DNA from: Flavobacterium flevense
Lineage (GTDB): Bacteria > Bacteroidota > Bacteroidia > Flavobacteriales > Flavobacteriaceae
Direction: 5' to 3'
Assembly: GCF_900142775.1 (NCBI RefSeq)
Contig: NZ_FRCC01000013.1
Coordinates: forward strand, 1-64,000
Length of the DNA: 64,000 nucleotides
Each line of letters starts with the position of its first letter. Position 1 is the stretch's first letter. The position numbers and the translations under genes are program-made. Shown here in pieces: positions 35,492 to 45,300 of this stretch. The notes beneath the pieces were generated by a model that was not told where the DNA came from, searched no databases, and worked only from the letters and a program-made list of their open reading frames with translations.

Positions 35492-36283
35492 ATGAATTTA
35501 AATTTAAAAAACAAAATTGTAGTCATTACAGGTGCTGCAGGAATTAGAGGAAGTATTGGAGAAACAATCCTAAGACAATTGGTAGCCGAAGGAGCTATTC
35601 CTGCAATTATAGACAAAGATGCTAGGGGTTTTGAATACGTAAAAGAAATTCAAAATCAAGGTATAGATGCTATTTTTTGTCAAAGTAATTTGTCTGATCC
35701 GGAACAAATAAAAAATGCAATTAAAGCTATTGTTAACAAATACAACCGTATTGATATTGTGATAAACAATGTAGGGGTAAATGATGGCGCTGGACTAGAA
35801 TCTAGTTACGAAGAATTTATGGATTCATTAAAACTAAACTTGGTGAGTTATTTTATGATTGTAAAACATACAGTACCTTATTTAAAAGAATCAAAAGGAA
35901 ATATTTTGAACATTGGTTCAAAGGTAGCTTTAACAGGTCAAGGAGGCACTTCTGGATATGCCGCTGCCAAAGGTGGTGTTTTAGGATTGACACGTGAATG
36001 GGCAGTTGATTTAATTAAATACTCGATAAGAGTTAATGCAATTATTATTGCCGAAAGTTGGACTCCTGCATATGATGATTGGATAAAAACCTTAGAAAAT
36101 AGTGAACAAAAGTTAAAATCAATTGTAGAAAAAATACCTTTTGAAAATAGAATGACTACTCCAGAAGAAATATCAGACACTTGTTTATTTACCATCTCTG
36201 AACGTTCTTCTCATACTACAGGACAGTTCATTACTGTAGATGGCGGTTATGTAAATCTAGATCGTTCATTATTATCAAAATAA
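35492..36283 (+). CDS. SDR-family L-fucose/L-galactose 1-dehydrogenase
   Basis: This short-chain dehydrogenase of 263 residues is taken to start at 35492, because the earlier in-frame ATG at 35465 lies inside the preceding lactonase remnant and adds an odd leader. It has the nucleotide motif TGAAGIRGSIG, NNVG, the catalytic Ser in NIGSKVAL and YAAAK, and a VDGGYV C-terminus. It resembles the L-fucose dehydrogenases of Bacteroidota fucose operons, which oxidise C1 to the lactone using NAD(P). L-galactose is often accepted by such enzymes. In this locus L-galactose from porphyran is the likely substrate. The product needs a lactonase, and the local one is dead, so hydrolysis must be spontaneous or encoded elsewhere. 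Confidence 0.82.
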   Translation: MNLNLKNKIVVITGAAGIRGSIGETILRQLVAEGAIPAIIDKDARGFEYVKEIQNQGIDAIFCQSNLSDPEQIKNAIKAIVNKYNRIDIVINNVGVNDGAGLESSYEEFMDSLKLNLVSYFMIVKHTVPYLKESKGNILNIGSKVALTGQGGTSGYAAAKGGVLGLTREWAVDLIKYSIRVNAIIIAESWTPAYDDWIKTLENSEQKLKSIVEKIPFENRMTTPEEISDTCLFTISERSSHTTGQFITVDGGYVNLDRSLLSK

Positions 36284-36373
36284 ACCCATAGATGATTATC
36301 TAAAAATCATTTATAACTATTAATCATCATAGTATTGTATATTATGATTTCCATATAATTTAAAACTATTTTA

Positions 36374-37699
36374 ATGAATTTAACAAAAAAAACACCCGTT
36401 GTAAGTAAGGAAACAGCCTTTCAATTTATTATCATAACCATATTATTTGCCCTATGGGGAATAGCCAATGAATTAACAGCTCCGATGGTATCAACCTTCA
36501 AAAAAGTGATGCCAGAACTTTCAAATTTACAAGCCTCATTTGTACAAATGGCTTTTTATTTTGGATATTTTTTTATGGCTTTTCCCGCTGCTCTTTTTAT
36601 AAGAAAGTATAGTTATAAATCAGGAATAATCCTAGGTTTAATTTTGTATGCTACAGGAGCATTTTTATTTTATCCAGCAGCACATTATCAAAATTACACT
36701 TTTTTTCTTGTCTCATTATGGGTCATCACTTGTGGTTTAGCTTTTTTAGAAACAACATCAAATCCTTTAATTCTATTTTTAGGAAATAGTGAAACAGCAA
36801 CGCAGCGATTAAATTTAGCACAAGCTTTTAATCCTATTGGTGCAATAACTGGTCTAATTTTAGCACAAGAATTGGTTATTGGTAATATTAAATCTAATAA
36901 TTATACACCAGAAACATTCAAACAATTATCCTCTGCAGATTTGGCTGCAATCAGAGAAAATGATTTAGGAATCATAAGTATACCTTATATAGGTTTAGGA
37001 CTTTTTGTTTTATTAATTCTAATCATTATTATTTTCACAAAAATGCCCAAAGCAATAATAGAAGAAAAGATATCTGTTTCAGATTCTATCAAAAAATTAT
37101 TAGCAAATAAAAATTATATTACTGGTGTAATTGCACAAGCATTTTATGTAGGGGCTCAAATTTTATGCTGGACATTTATGTATCAGTATGTAGATAATAT
37201 TAATGCTACATACAATCTTAACATAACAGCAACAAATTACAATATTGCTGCAATGCTTTTATTTTTAGCAGGTAGGTGGATTGGTACAGCAATGATGAAA
37301 ACCATAAATCCATCCAAAATGCTAATATATTTTGGTATTGGCGGAATAATATGTGCTGCAGGAACCATAATTTTACAGGGGATACCAGGTTTAATTTCGT
37401 TAATATCAATATCTATATTCATGTCTATTATGTTTCCAACTATTTATGGAATTGCATTGAAAGATATGGGTGACGAAGCTAAAATAGGTTCTTCAGGATT
37501 GGTTATGGCTATTGTAGGTGGAGCATTGATGCCTTTATTACAAGCAAGTATTTTAGATTGGGGAGGACCTGGATTTTCTGACTTGAAAATTTTTGGTTTC
37601 ATACCAGAAGTCAATTTTTCATTTATTTTACCTTTGCTGTGTTTAGCAATAGTAGCTTTTTACGGATATTTAACATTAAAAACATCTAAAAATAATTAA
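36374..37699 (+). CDS. fucP: FucP-family L-fucose/L-galactose:H+ symporter
   Basis: This 441-residue MFS permease with about 12 membrane helices resembles E. coli FucP along its length: FALWGIANELT, NLQASFVQMAFYFGYF, CGLAFLETTSNP (keeping the conserved Glu), RLNLAQAFNPIGA and FMSIMFPTIYGIALKDMG. The Asp of the E. coli LND motif in helix 1 is replaced here (LTA), as I believe occurs in other Bacteroidota members. It would move a free deoxy-L- or L-hexose across the inner membrane. With mutarotase and L-fucose-type dehydrogenase as neighbours, L-galactose or L-fucose is the expected cargo; porphyran context favours the former. Confidence 0.88.
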   Translation: MNLTKKTPVVSKETAFQFIIITILFALWGIANELTAPMVSTFKKVMPELSNLQASFVQMAFYFGYFFMAFPAALFIRKYSYKSGIILGLILYATGAFLFYPAAHYQNYTFFLVSLWVITCGLAFLETTSNPLILFLGNSETATQRLNLAQAFNPIGAITGLILAQELVIGNIKSNNYTPETFKQLSSADLAAIRENDLGIISIPYIGLGLFVLLILIIIIFTKMPKAIIEEKISVSDSIKKLLANKNYITGVIAQAFYVGAQILCWTFMYQYVDNINATYNLNITATNYNIAAMLLFLAGRWIGTAMMKTINPSKMLIYFGIGGIICAAGTIILQGIPGLISLISISIFMSIMFPTIYGIALKDMGDEAKIGSSGLVMAIVGGALMPLLQASILDWGGPGFSDLKIFGFIPEVNFSFILPLLCLAIVAFYGYLTLKTSKNN

Positions 37700-37701
37700 A
37701 A

Positions 37702-38043
37702 ATGAGCACAAAAAGATATTGCTATTCATGCGATTTAAAAAATGATTCAAAATTAATTGCAGAATACAAAGCATACCATGCCGCTGGTAATGCCTGGCCA
37801 GAAATCACCAAAAGTATTAAAGATGCTGGAATTGTAGATATGCAAATTTACTTAACAGGAAATCGTATGTTTATGATTATGGAAGTGGATGAAACTTTCG
37901 ATCCTGTCAAAAAAGCAGAACTGGACGCCATTAATCCAAAAGTTCAAGAATGGGAAAACTTAATGTGGAATTATCAACAAGAATTGCCTTGGGCTAAAGA
38001 TGGTGAAAAATGGATTCCTCTTGAAAAAGTATTTCAACTTTAA
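37702..38043 (+). CDS. L-rhamnose/L-fucose mutarotase-like protein
   Basis: This 113-residue protein of the RhaM/FucU-like family (PF05336 type) has the signatures YCYSCDLKND, YKAYHAAGNAWPEITKSIKDAGI, DMQIYLTGNRMFMIME and WENLMWNYQQELPWA. Such enzymes interconvert anomers of 6-deoxy-L-sugars so that they suit the next enzyme. It begins two bases after the permease stop, so it is the last gene of the L-sugar operon. L-galactose or L-fucose is the probable substrate. A terminator follows. Confidence 0.88.
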   Translation: MSTKRYCYSCDLKNDSKLIAEYKAYHAAGNAWPEITKSIKDAGIVDMQIYLTGNRMFMIMEVDETFDPVKKAELDAINPKVQEWENLMWNYQQELPWAKDGEKWIPLEKVFQL

Positions 38044-38065
38044 AAAACAAATAAATCATTCCTTA

Positions 38066-38104
38066 AAAGCCACTATTTTAAATTTCGAATAAAATAGTGG
38101 CTTT
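38066..38104 (+). terminator. intrinsic terminator of the L-sugar operon
   Basis: AAAGCCACTATTTTA (38066-38080) and TAAAATAGTGGCTTT (38090-38104) form a perfect 15-bp stem with a nine-base loop, followed by GTTTTTATT. It lies 22 bases after the mutarotase stop. The HTCS gene converges from the other side, so it may serve both directions. Confidence 0.85.
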
Positions 38105-38249
38105 GTTTTTATTAAAGTTGAACAATAATTATAAATAAAAAAATGATTCATTCCTAAAAGGCATAGAATAATATCATATAAATCAAGACTTTAACCATAA
38201 AAAGGAAGCCCTAATTTTACAAATATTATGCAATATAGATGATTAAATA

Positions 38250-41200
38250 CTACTCTAAATCCTCTTTCCTATCGTTCTGTCTTACATACTCACTTGGTAT
38301 AACACCAAACTGTTTCTTGAAACACTTAGCAAAATAGGAAGCAGTATTAAAACCAGTCATATACATAATCTCTTTAACAGATAAATCACTTTGTTCAAAT
38401 AACTGTACAGCCCTTTTTAAACGAATATTTCTAATAAATTCACTTGACGAAAGCCCCGTTATTTCTTTAAATTTCAGATAGAGATTACTACGACTATGTC
38501 TCATTTCTTTCACTAACATCTCAACACTAAAATCAGTATTCATCATATGTTTCTCTACAATTTCTATAGCTTGCTGCAAGAAAATCTCGTCAGTAGAGGT
38601 CACTGTTACTTCCTTTGGTTGCAAATTAATTTCACGGTTAAAACGTTGTCTTAATTCATCCCTATTCTTTATAATGTTCTTCAATTTTACCTTTAACAAT
38701 TCCGTATCAAAAGGCTTTCTAATATAATCATCTGCACCATTTTTAAGTCCTTTAAGTTCACTTTCTTGTGAAAGTTTTGCTGTTAACATTATAATTGGAA
38801 TATGGCTAGTCGTTTTAGTCGTCTTTAATTTTTCACATAATTCAAGCCCATCCATTATTGGCATGAGTAAGTCTGTAATGATAATATTTGGAGTGATTTT
38901 ATTAGCAACATTAAAACCTTCTTCACCATTTTCAGCCTCATATATTTCATATTCTTTGTTCAATACTTGCTTTATGAAAGTTCTGATGTCTGCATTGTCA
39001 TCCACAATTAATAAAATAGGTAACTTTGATCTTGATTTGGTAATACCATCATCTAATAAATCATCATTATAATCAATTGCAAAAGATTCTTTTTCAGATG
39101 ATCGCATTAAAAAATCACTATCGGATTCCTCTTTACAAACAATTTCTGGAATATTTAAATATGCCTCTTTATGCATAGGCAATTTAACCGTAAATTGAGT
39201 ACCCTCATTTACATTACTCACAACTCCAATAGTTCCTCTGTGAAGTTCAACAAGAGTTTTAGTAAAGGACAAGCCAATACCAACACCTTGTGGATTTTTT
39301 TTATTTTTATCTTCTTCAATATAAAATTTTTCAAAAATAGTATGTAATCTATTTTCTGGTATACCTTGGCCAGAATCTATAACTTGAATAACAACAACTG
39401 GCAAGTTGTTATCATCTAAATCTTCATATATTTTAACCGAAATTTCACCATATTCAGGAGTAAACTTAAAAGCATTAGAGAGTAAGTTATTTATTATTTT
39501 TTCTATTGCATCATGATCGAACCAGCTTATAATATTTTGATTTGAAGTTTCGATTTTAAAATCTATTAGTTGCTTGTGAGATAAAAATTGAAAAAGCTCT
39601 GTCACTTCTTTAATAAAAGAAACGATATTACTTTTACGAACTACCAATCGCATTTTACCCTGATTTATTTTTCTAAAATCTAATAATTGATTGACCAAGC
39701 GCATTAAATAGCTAGAGTTTTTTTGCATTAAAGCATATTGCTCTTGCAATTCTTTTTGATTCAAATTCTCACTATTTTTTTGTAAATATTCAATTGGCCC
39801 TTTTATAAGGGTTAATGGGGTTCTAAACTCATGAGATATATTGGTAAAAAAATCTAGTTTTATTTTTTGTAATTCTTCATTTTTTTCGTTCTCAACATGC
39901 TCTAGCTCTAATTGGTGTTTTTTAGTTGTATTAATTATTGTAAATTTTCGATATAAAAACAACGCTAAAATAATTAATATAACATAAAAAAGATAGGCAA
40001 ATTTAGTTAGATAAAAAGGTGGAATTACTTCGATTTTAAGTTCTGTTGGGGTTGAATCCCATATTCCATCATTATTAGATGCTTTCACTTTAAAAATATA
40101 GCTCCCCGGCGGAATATTTGTATAAGTCGCAAATCGTTTTTTTGATGTAGTATAAATCCAATCTTTATCAAATCCTTCAAGCTTATAAGCAAATTGATTT
40201 TTTAGTGGAGCTACATAATGTAGGGCTGCAAACTCAAAAGAAAAACTATTTTCATCATATTCTAATTCAATATTTTGCGTGTAATTTATTGATTTATTTA
40301 ATATAACTCGTCCATTAATTTCCTCATCAATCTTAACCGACTTATTAGAGATAAAAAAATCTGTAATAACGGTTACAGCCTCATGTCTATTATCAATAAT
40401 ATCTTCTGGATAAAACATATTAAATCCATTAATTCCCCCAAAAAGCATTGCACCATTTTTTAGCTTTAAACGTGCCAATTCCTGAAATTCATTGTTTTGT
40501 AAACCATCATTAACGTCATAGTTTTTAAAAGACTCTTTACTAGGGTTAAATTTTGATAACCCTTTATTTGTAGATAACCACAAATTAGCATAATCATCTT
40601 CTAGAATCCCCTTAATAATATTATTAGGGAGACCTTTTTTATCATTATAGGTTATAAAATAAGCCGACTTCCCTTTTAATGGCTGTACGTATTTATTGAG
40701 TCCTCCTCCAAAAGTTCCAATCCACATATCGCCGTTTCTTGATTCAAATAATTCTAATATGTAGTTATGGCTAATACTCTTATTATCTGAAGACTTGTGT
40801 TTGAAATTTTTGAATTTAGGTTTAGATGACGTAATTTCTTTTGACGTCAACAAGCTTAATCCATTGGCAGTTGCAAACCAAATATTACCTTTACTATCTT
40901 CATAAATGTTACGAATAATATTATCTGAAATACTAACAGAATCTTTGTTTGAATGTAAAAATACTTGTTTCTTGTAAGGAACTTTATCTCCTTGATACAA
41001 CCAACGATTTACTCCTCCATTATAAGTGCCAATCCAAACATTTTTATGGCTGTCTTCGATAATTGAAAAAACACTATGTGTTATTTCTTTTACTGCTTCA
41101 ATTTTACTTTCACTTATACCCTTGGGGTTTGAAATATCCAATATAAATAACCCAGGGGAAGATTCAGCACCAATAAATAATTTTTTAGTATTCCCTTTTT

Positions 41201-42470
41201 TAATCTCTGCTAAAGCAAACGGTTTGGAAATGGTTTCAAAAGTTTTAAAATTATTATAGTTTTTATTAGCATCCTCTTTTAGAAGCATATTTAAACCTCC
41301 TCCTTCTGTACCAATCCATAAAGTGCCATTACTATCTTCAAACATAGCCCTAATTTTATCATAACTAAGACTTTTAGTATCTAGCGTTTTTCTAACATGT
41401 CTAAAATGTTTTCTTTTGGGATCAAACTTATTGACTCCACCCCCATTGGTTCCAACCCAAACAATTCCTGTATGATCTACAAGCAAAGATTTTACTATAT
41501 TTTTACTAAGGCTATTAGGATTTCTAGGATCGTAAACATATCGTCCTTTAAATTCGGGTATTCCTCCTTTATTAGCACTATTAAAATATAAGAGTCCATT
41601 ATTTGTACCTGCCCAAATATTATTTTCAGAAATAGCTATAACGTTAAAAAAACCATCATAAACCTTATTTACCTTCGGAGAATTATCATTTCTATCAAGT
41701 AAAAAAAGAGCAGAACTTGTTCCTATAATTAAACGACCAAACATATCCTCTTTAACACTTCTTACAGTACTTTTTGGCAATCCTATAGTTTCATTAATTA
41801 ATCTAAAATAAATATCACCATTTTTGTCTCTTGAAAGTTTATATAAACCTTCTGAACCACCTACCCATAATTGATTTTTACTATCTTCAAAAATTGAAAA
41901 AATAGTATTTTTTTTAAAACTCAAAACATTATCTTCAACGTTCAGATTAAAATGTTTAAAACTAATTCCACCAGATATCTTATTAAGATCTAGTAAATCT
42001 AATCCATCATTTGTACCTATCCATAACTTATTCCCTTGATCTAAATAAAGAGCATTAATGTGATCACTACCTATACTTTTTAAATTCCCTTCTTCATGAG
42101 TATAATGAATAAAAGTTTCTGAAGACTTATTAAAATAATTTAATCCATTTCCTGTAGTGCCTAACCATAAATTCCCATTATGATCAGCAGTTAAAGAATA
42201 AATTAAATTACTGTTTATACTTTTTGGATTATTAGAATCTGGATTATAAACATTAAAACTATAACCGTCATATTTATTTAGTCCATCATGAGTCGCAAAC
42301 CACATAAATCCTTGCTTGTCCTGATAAATGTCGTTGACATCGTTCTGAGACAAACCATTATTTGTAGTTAAATGTTGAAAATAAACTGATTCTTGTGATA
42401 ATATTTTATTTTGAAAATAAAATAAAAACAGCACAAAAAAAATTTTTGAAAATGAAATCATTTTACACAT
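38250..42470 (-). CDS. hybrid two-component system sensor/regulator (HTCS)
   Basis: This 1406-residue membrane regulator has a signal/anchor, then a periplasmic sensor of repeated propeller blades (about 25-730; many GNLWLGT, LWIGT, NIWFATANG motifs), a Y_Y_Y domain (about 735-810), one transmembrane helix (about 818-838), HisKA with phospho-acceptor His in NISHEFRTPL (about 878), HATPase_c (NNLLSNAFKFT, DSGQGIPE, GVGIGLS), a receiver domain with Asp in IITDLLMP (about 1198) and an AraC-type HTH (about 1300-1400, MTGFNTASYFAKCFKKQFG). Such fusions sense oligosaccharides in the periplasm and switch on nearby polysaccharide loci. It faces the GH2/GH86/GH29/L-sugar operon, which it probably controls. 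Confidence 0.96.
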   Translation of the reverse strand: MCKMISFSKIFFVLFLFYFQNKILSQESVYFQHLTTNNGLSQNDVNDIYQDKQGFMWFATHDGLNKYDGYSFNVYNPDSNNPKSINSNLIYSLTADHNGNLWLGTTGNGLNYFNKSSETFIHYTHEEGNLKSIGSDHINALYLDQGNKLWIGTNDGLDLLDLNKISGGISFKHFNLNVEDNVLSFKKNTIFSIFEDSKNQLWVGGSEGLYKLSRDKNGDIYFRLINETIGLPKSTVRSVKEDMFGRLIIGTSSALFLLDRNDNSPKVNKVYDGFFNVIAISENNIWAGTNNGLLYFNSANKGGIPEFKGRYVYDPRNPNSLSKNIVKSLLVDHTGIVWVGTNGGGVNKFDPKRKHFRHVRKTLDTKSLSYDKIRAMFEDSNGTLWIGTEGGGLNMLLKEDANKNYNNFKTFETISKPFALAEIKKGNTKKLFIGAESSPGLFILDISNPKGISESKIEAVKEITHSVFSIIEDSHKNVWIGTYNGGVNRWLYQGDKVPYKKQVFLHSNKDSVSISDNIIRNIYEDSKGNIWFATANGLSLLTSKEITSSKPKFKNFKHKSSDNKSISHNYILELFESRNGDMWIGTFGGGLNKYVQPLKGKSAYFITYNDKKGLPNNIIKGILEDDYANLWLSTNKGLSKFNPSKESFKNYDVNDGLQNNEFQELARLKLKNGAMLFGGINGFNMFYPEDIIDNRHEAVTVITDFFISNKSVKIDEEINGRVILNKSINYTQNIELEYDENSFSFEFAALHYVAPLKNQFAYKLEGFDKDWIYTTSKKRFATYTNIPPGSYIFKVKASNNDGIWDSTPTELKIEVIPPFYLTKFAYLFYVILIILALFLYRKFTIINTTKKHQLELEHVENEKNEELQKIKLDFFTNISHEFRTPLTLIKGPIEYLQKNSENLNQKELQEQYALMQKNSSYLMRLVNQLLDFRKINQGKMRLVVRKSNIVSFIKEVTELFQFLSHKQLIDFKIETSNQNIISWFDHDAIEKIINNLLSNAFKFTPEYGEISVKIYEDLDDNNLPVVVIQVIDSGQGIPENRLHTIFEKFYIEEDKNKKNPQGVGIGLSFTKTLVELHRGTIGVVSNVNEGTQFTVKLPMHKEAYLNIPEIVCKEESDSDFLMRSSEKESFAIDYNDDLLDDGITKSRSKLPILLIVDDNADIRTFIKQVLNKEYEIYEAENGEEGFNVANKITPNIIITDLLMPIMDGLELCEKLKTTKTTSHIPIIMLTAKLSQESELKGLKNGADDYIRKPFDTELLKVKLKNIIKNRDELRQRFNREINLQPKEVTVTSTDEIFLQQAIEIVEKHMMNTDFSVEMLVKEMRHSRSNLYLKFKEITGLSSSEFIRNIRLKRAVQLFEQSDLSVKEIMYMTGFNTASYFAKCFKKQFGVIPSEYVRQNDRKEDLE

Positions 42471-42599
42471 AATTAAGTACCTAAAAAATTATATAAACAA
42501 ATATATCACTTAATTGAAGTCGTAGTATGTTAATTAGAGCTCATTTATTTCGAATAAAGCATTTATTTTTTCAATATAGTCGATAATCGTTAAGCTTTT

Positions 42600-42862
42600 G
42601 AAACAATATATACCCCTAAGGATTTACCTAGTCTATTTTTGCTAGTTATTCTTAAATAAAAAAACTCAATCATAGGGAAGACTATTAAATTTTATAAATA
42701 CCAATCAAACTTTAATTGTGCTTTTGTACTTAGAATAAGAATCGTTATTAAAGCCATCCAGATTTGAATCATAACAGCATTTTCAGATATCTCTATTAAT
42801 GATTTTATCTGAAGTAACTGTCTTATCCTTGAAAAGCATTCTATTTATCACCTGCTTCAAAA
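42600..42862 (-). mobile_element. relic of an IS4-family transposase C-terminus
   Basis: On the minus strand one frame reads RIRQLLQIKSLIEISENAV, then MIQIWMALITILILSTKAQL, then KFDWYL-stop-NLIVFPM. This matches the C-terminal region of IS4-type transposases of Bacteroidota (IKQxLxIKSFxGTSENAVMIQIWTALI..KFxWxLSNLVAFxRxNLF). An in-frame stop and the loss of everything upstream show that it is dead. No terminal inverted repeats were recognised. It lies just upstream of the HTCS gene and marks the seam between two polysaccharide modules. Confidence 0.75.
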
Positions 42863-43804
42863 TAATTCCTCAATAATGTTTGACGACCAATTGAACTGAT
42901 TTGTAATAAGCTCAATGGGCTTGTTTATTTTAGTCATCACAAATAACAACATATCTTAATTGGTTTGGAAATTTATTTTTTAAGGCTCATTTTTCAATTC
43001 AACCAAATTATCTTTAATAATTTATTAGCAATACTTTTGCGCAATCTTTTTATTACATCATGATAAATCGTAAATTGTGTTTAACCAGAAAACACTCCGT
43101 TACTGTAACAAATTAAAAGAAAAAAGTCATTGCAAAATCGATCGACTACAATCACACTTCTTAAAAAAAAAGGGATCTCGTCAGCTCATTTATCATCAGG
43201 AATTTCTCTATCAACATAAGCAAGTTAATTCCTTTAAAAATTTAAATAATGTATGCATTCCAACAGCTTCTTTGGGTCTCGTGTATCTCCTAAGACAAAC
43301 TTAAACTAATGCTATTGAGTCAAGTAAAAAACTTTGATTTAATTCTAAATTTAAGCTGTTTAAATCTTGGATGCTGTTCTAAAAAACTCTTGAGCAATTG
43401 AAAAAAACACACTTTAATGAGCTCGTGGAAACAGCTCTATTTTAATGACTGATAGAAGACTTTGAAGAAACTTTGTTTATCCCAAAAAATCAGATTCCCA
43501 TTAGTAAAATGAGTCGGTTATTCATATATAGGGTAGATTTACTTTTTGCAAATTGACAGAAAAGCTACGAAACTAAATGATTCCAATTATTAAATCCTTT
43601 TATTATGTTAGTCAGTTTTCTTATTTTTAACTAATATATTGAATTCTTAACGGCCTAATATAGAAATCATTTGACATAACAAAGTAATATTTACAACAAG
43701 AGGGCATTTTTTTGTTGTACAAATTCAAAAATAATTTGATAGACAAAATCCAACCCTCTTTTTCACACTTAGGGCGCTATTGTAAAAAAATAATTAGTAT
43801 CGAA
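42863..43804. other. gene-free seam with unrecognised decayed sequence
   Basis: Together with the IS4 relic this forms a 1.3-kb stretch without a functional gene. Short open frames occur (for instance a 75-codon plus-strand frame at 43077-43304, and around 43378-43500 a frame reading LEQLKKTHFNELVETALF then LIEDFEETLFIPKNQI after two stops), but none resembles a family I can name. It looks like rubble from rearrangement between the GH86 and anhydrogalactose modules. Confidence 0.45.
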
Positions 43805-44992
43805 TTACTGGTTTTCTAATTTCCAAGTTCTTACCCAATCATATTTAGTCGTTAAATCATCAAATGATCCAGAAGTGAAAACACTACCTGCTTCGTCTAC
43901 AGGGTTCCAATCATACGTTTCCATAGCCATTGTAATATAACCTTCAAGATCAAAATCTGCTGGAGGATTGGTTATAGAATGTGTGAATTTACCGTCTAAA
44001 TAAAATAAAATTTCAGTAGGTGATTTCCACCAACATCCGTAGACAAAAAATCTGGAATTATTTTTCTCGGTCAATGCAGTTTTACCCGGTGATTGTAGTG
44101 ATGTAGCAACATCACACGTCTGTTTGTGTCTCCATGTATTAGAAGCAAAAATTTGATCCCAATTATTTGCCCATGCTTCGGTTCCGCTATGAACGCGTCC
44201 AACACATTCTTGAATGTCCAATTCTAGTTTTCTAACAGGTCCCGTATTGCAATTTTGTTTAAAAGATATCCAAAACGTAGAAGACATGATTGTCTTGTTA
44301 GCTTTCATTCTACATTCATAATATTGACCAGGTTTTGCTAGTACCTTTGAGCGTATAATAGCACCTCCATGAGTAAAAACCGTATTGTTTACCGTTTTAG
44401 GTGAAGTGAATTTTTCAACAGTTACGTTTAAATTGCCATCACTCACTGTAACGTTATCAGATTCAAATAATCCTGGAGCTCTCCCAATCCAATTAAAACC
44501 ATCTGTTGCAGGGTTTCTATGCCATTTATTATCATCAAAAGAAGTCCCTTCAAATTCATCTGATAATTCGCCAACCTTAGTCCATTTTTTACCAGATGGT
44601 GTCGGATCATTTCCAATAAAATAAGGTTTATTGTTTGATGGTGCATTTCTAGTTACAACAACATCAAAACTACATGTAGCTATATTACCAGCCCCATCTT
44701 TTGCCCGAAAGATATTAGTTGTTGTTCCAATGGGAAACATGGCGCCAGGAGTCAGCCCACTTGTTTGTGTAACCATTGCACTAACATTATCTGTCGCTTT
44801 AGGAATAATATAATCTACTTTGGCTTCGTTCTCCGTAGAGGCAATAGTAACAGTAATGTTAGCTTGACAATTTATTACAGGGATTTCAGTATCTGCAACT
44901 GCATCTTCTGCACTACTACATGATGTACTTAAAAGTATCAAGAATAAACTTGAAGCGTAAACTAATTTGTTTTTTACCATATTTTTTTTCAT
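43805..44992 (-). CDS. GH16 agarase/porphyranase lipoprotein with HYR domain
   Basis: The start at 44992 is preferred over a GTG at 45019, since it gives a normal leader and lipobox LLSTSC (Cys25 of 395 residues). A HYR-like domain follows (about 35-115, PVINCQANITVTI, VDYIIPKATDNV, GNIATCSFDVVV), then GH16 (about 133-395) with ELDIQE: Glu257, Asp259, Glu262. RAPGLFESDN, YYECRMKANK, TMAMETYDWNPV and YDWVRTWKL place it in the same GH16 branch as 11652-12536. Surface anchoring suggests it cuts polymer at the cell surface before SusCD uptake. It sits downstream of the anhydrogalactose operon with a GH117 relic in between, so it may have its own promoter. Confidence 0.88.
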   Translation of the reverse strand: MKKNMVKNKLVYASSLFLILLSTSCSSAEDAVADTEIPVINCQANITVTIASTENEAKVDYIIPKATDNVSAMVTQTSGLTPGAMFPIGTTTNIFRAKDGAGNIATCSFDVVVTRNAPSNNKPYFIGNDPTPSGKKWTKVGELSDEFEGTSFDDNKWHRNPATDGFNWIGRAPGLFESDNVTVSDGNLNVTVEKFTSPKTVNNTVFTHGGAIIRSKVLAKPGQYYECRMKANKTIMSSTFWISFKQNCNTGPVRKLELDIQECVGRVHSGTEAWANNWDQIFASNTWRHKQTCDVATSLQSPGKTALTEKNNSRFFVYGCWWKSPTEILFYLDGKFTHSITNPPADFDLEGYITMAMETYDWNPVDEAGSVFTSGSFDDLTTKYDWVRTWKLENQ

Positions 44993-45104
44993 AATTTTTT
45001 TATATAATATATTTATCACTAGTTGTCAAAAATATATTAATCGTTTTGTAACAAATGAAACAGATTACCCAAAATACAAAACGTATGTCTTTTATTTTGA
45101 AGGA

Positions 45105-45278
45105 TAACTCAATAATAAACGAATCTGAAGTTCTATATTGATGTGTCACATCCAGATCTTAAAATTCCTGTAGATTCTTTACAGCATCAGCAGCTCTATT
45201 TAAGCCAATGATGAGCTACACTTTTTAACCCCCTTTGATTTCAAAATTAATACCATCTTGTGACCATTGAACTGTATA
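45105..45278 (-). pseudogene. 3' relic of a GH117 anhydro-L-galactosidase gene
   Basis: One minus-strand frame reads YTVQWSQDGINFEIKGG, stop, KV, stop, LIIGLNRAADAVKNLQEF, stop, DLDVTHQYRTSDSFIIEL. It aligns, with a one-residue gap, to the C-terminal part of the intact GH117 at 53021-54262 (NTIQWSPDGINFEIK, HAIGLNRTAENEK, LRWGLTHKYNNRNYQSIM). Three in-frame stops and the loss of the whole propeller core show an old, dead copy. It fills most of the gap between the transporter gene and the GH16 lipoprotein. Confidence 0.75.
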
Positions 45279-45300
45279 TTTTTTATTTTGTTTTTTTGTT

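Noticed and set aside
43077..43304. 75-codon plus-strand frame in the module seam
   Set aside because: No ribosome-binding context, no recognisable domain, unusual Lys/Gln/His-rich composition, and it lies in decayed sequence next to an IS relic.
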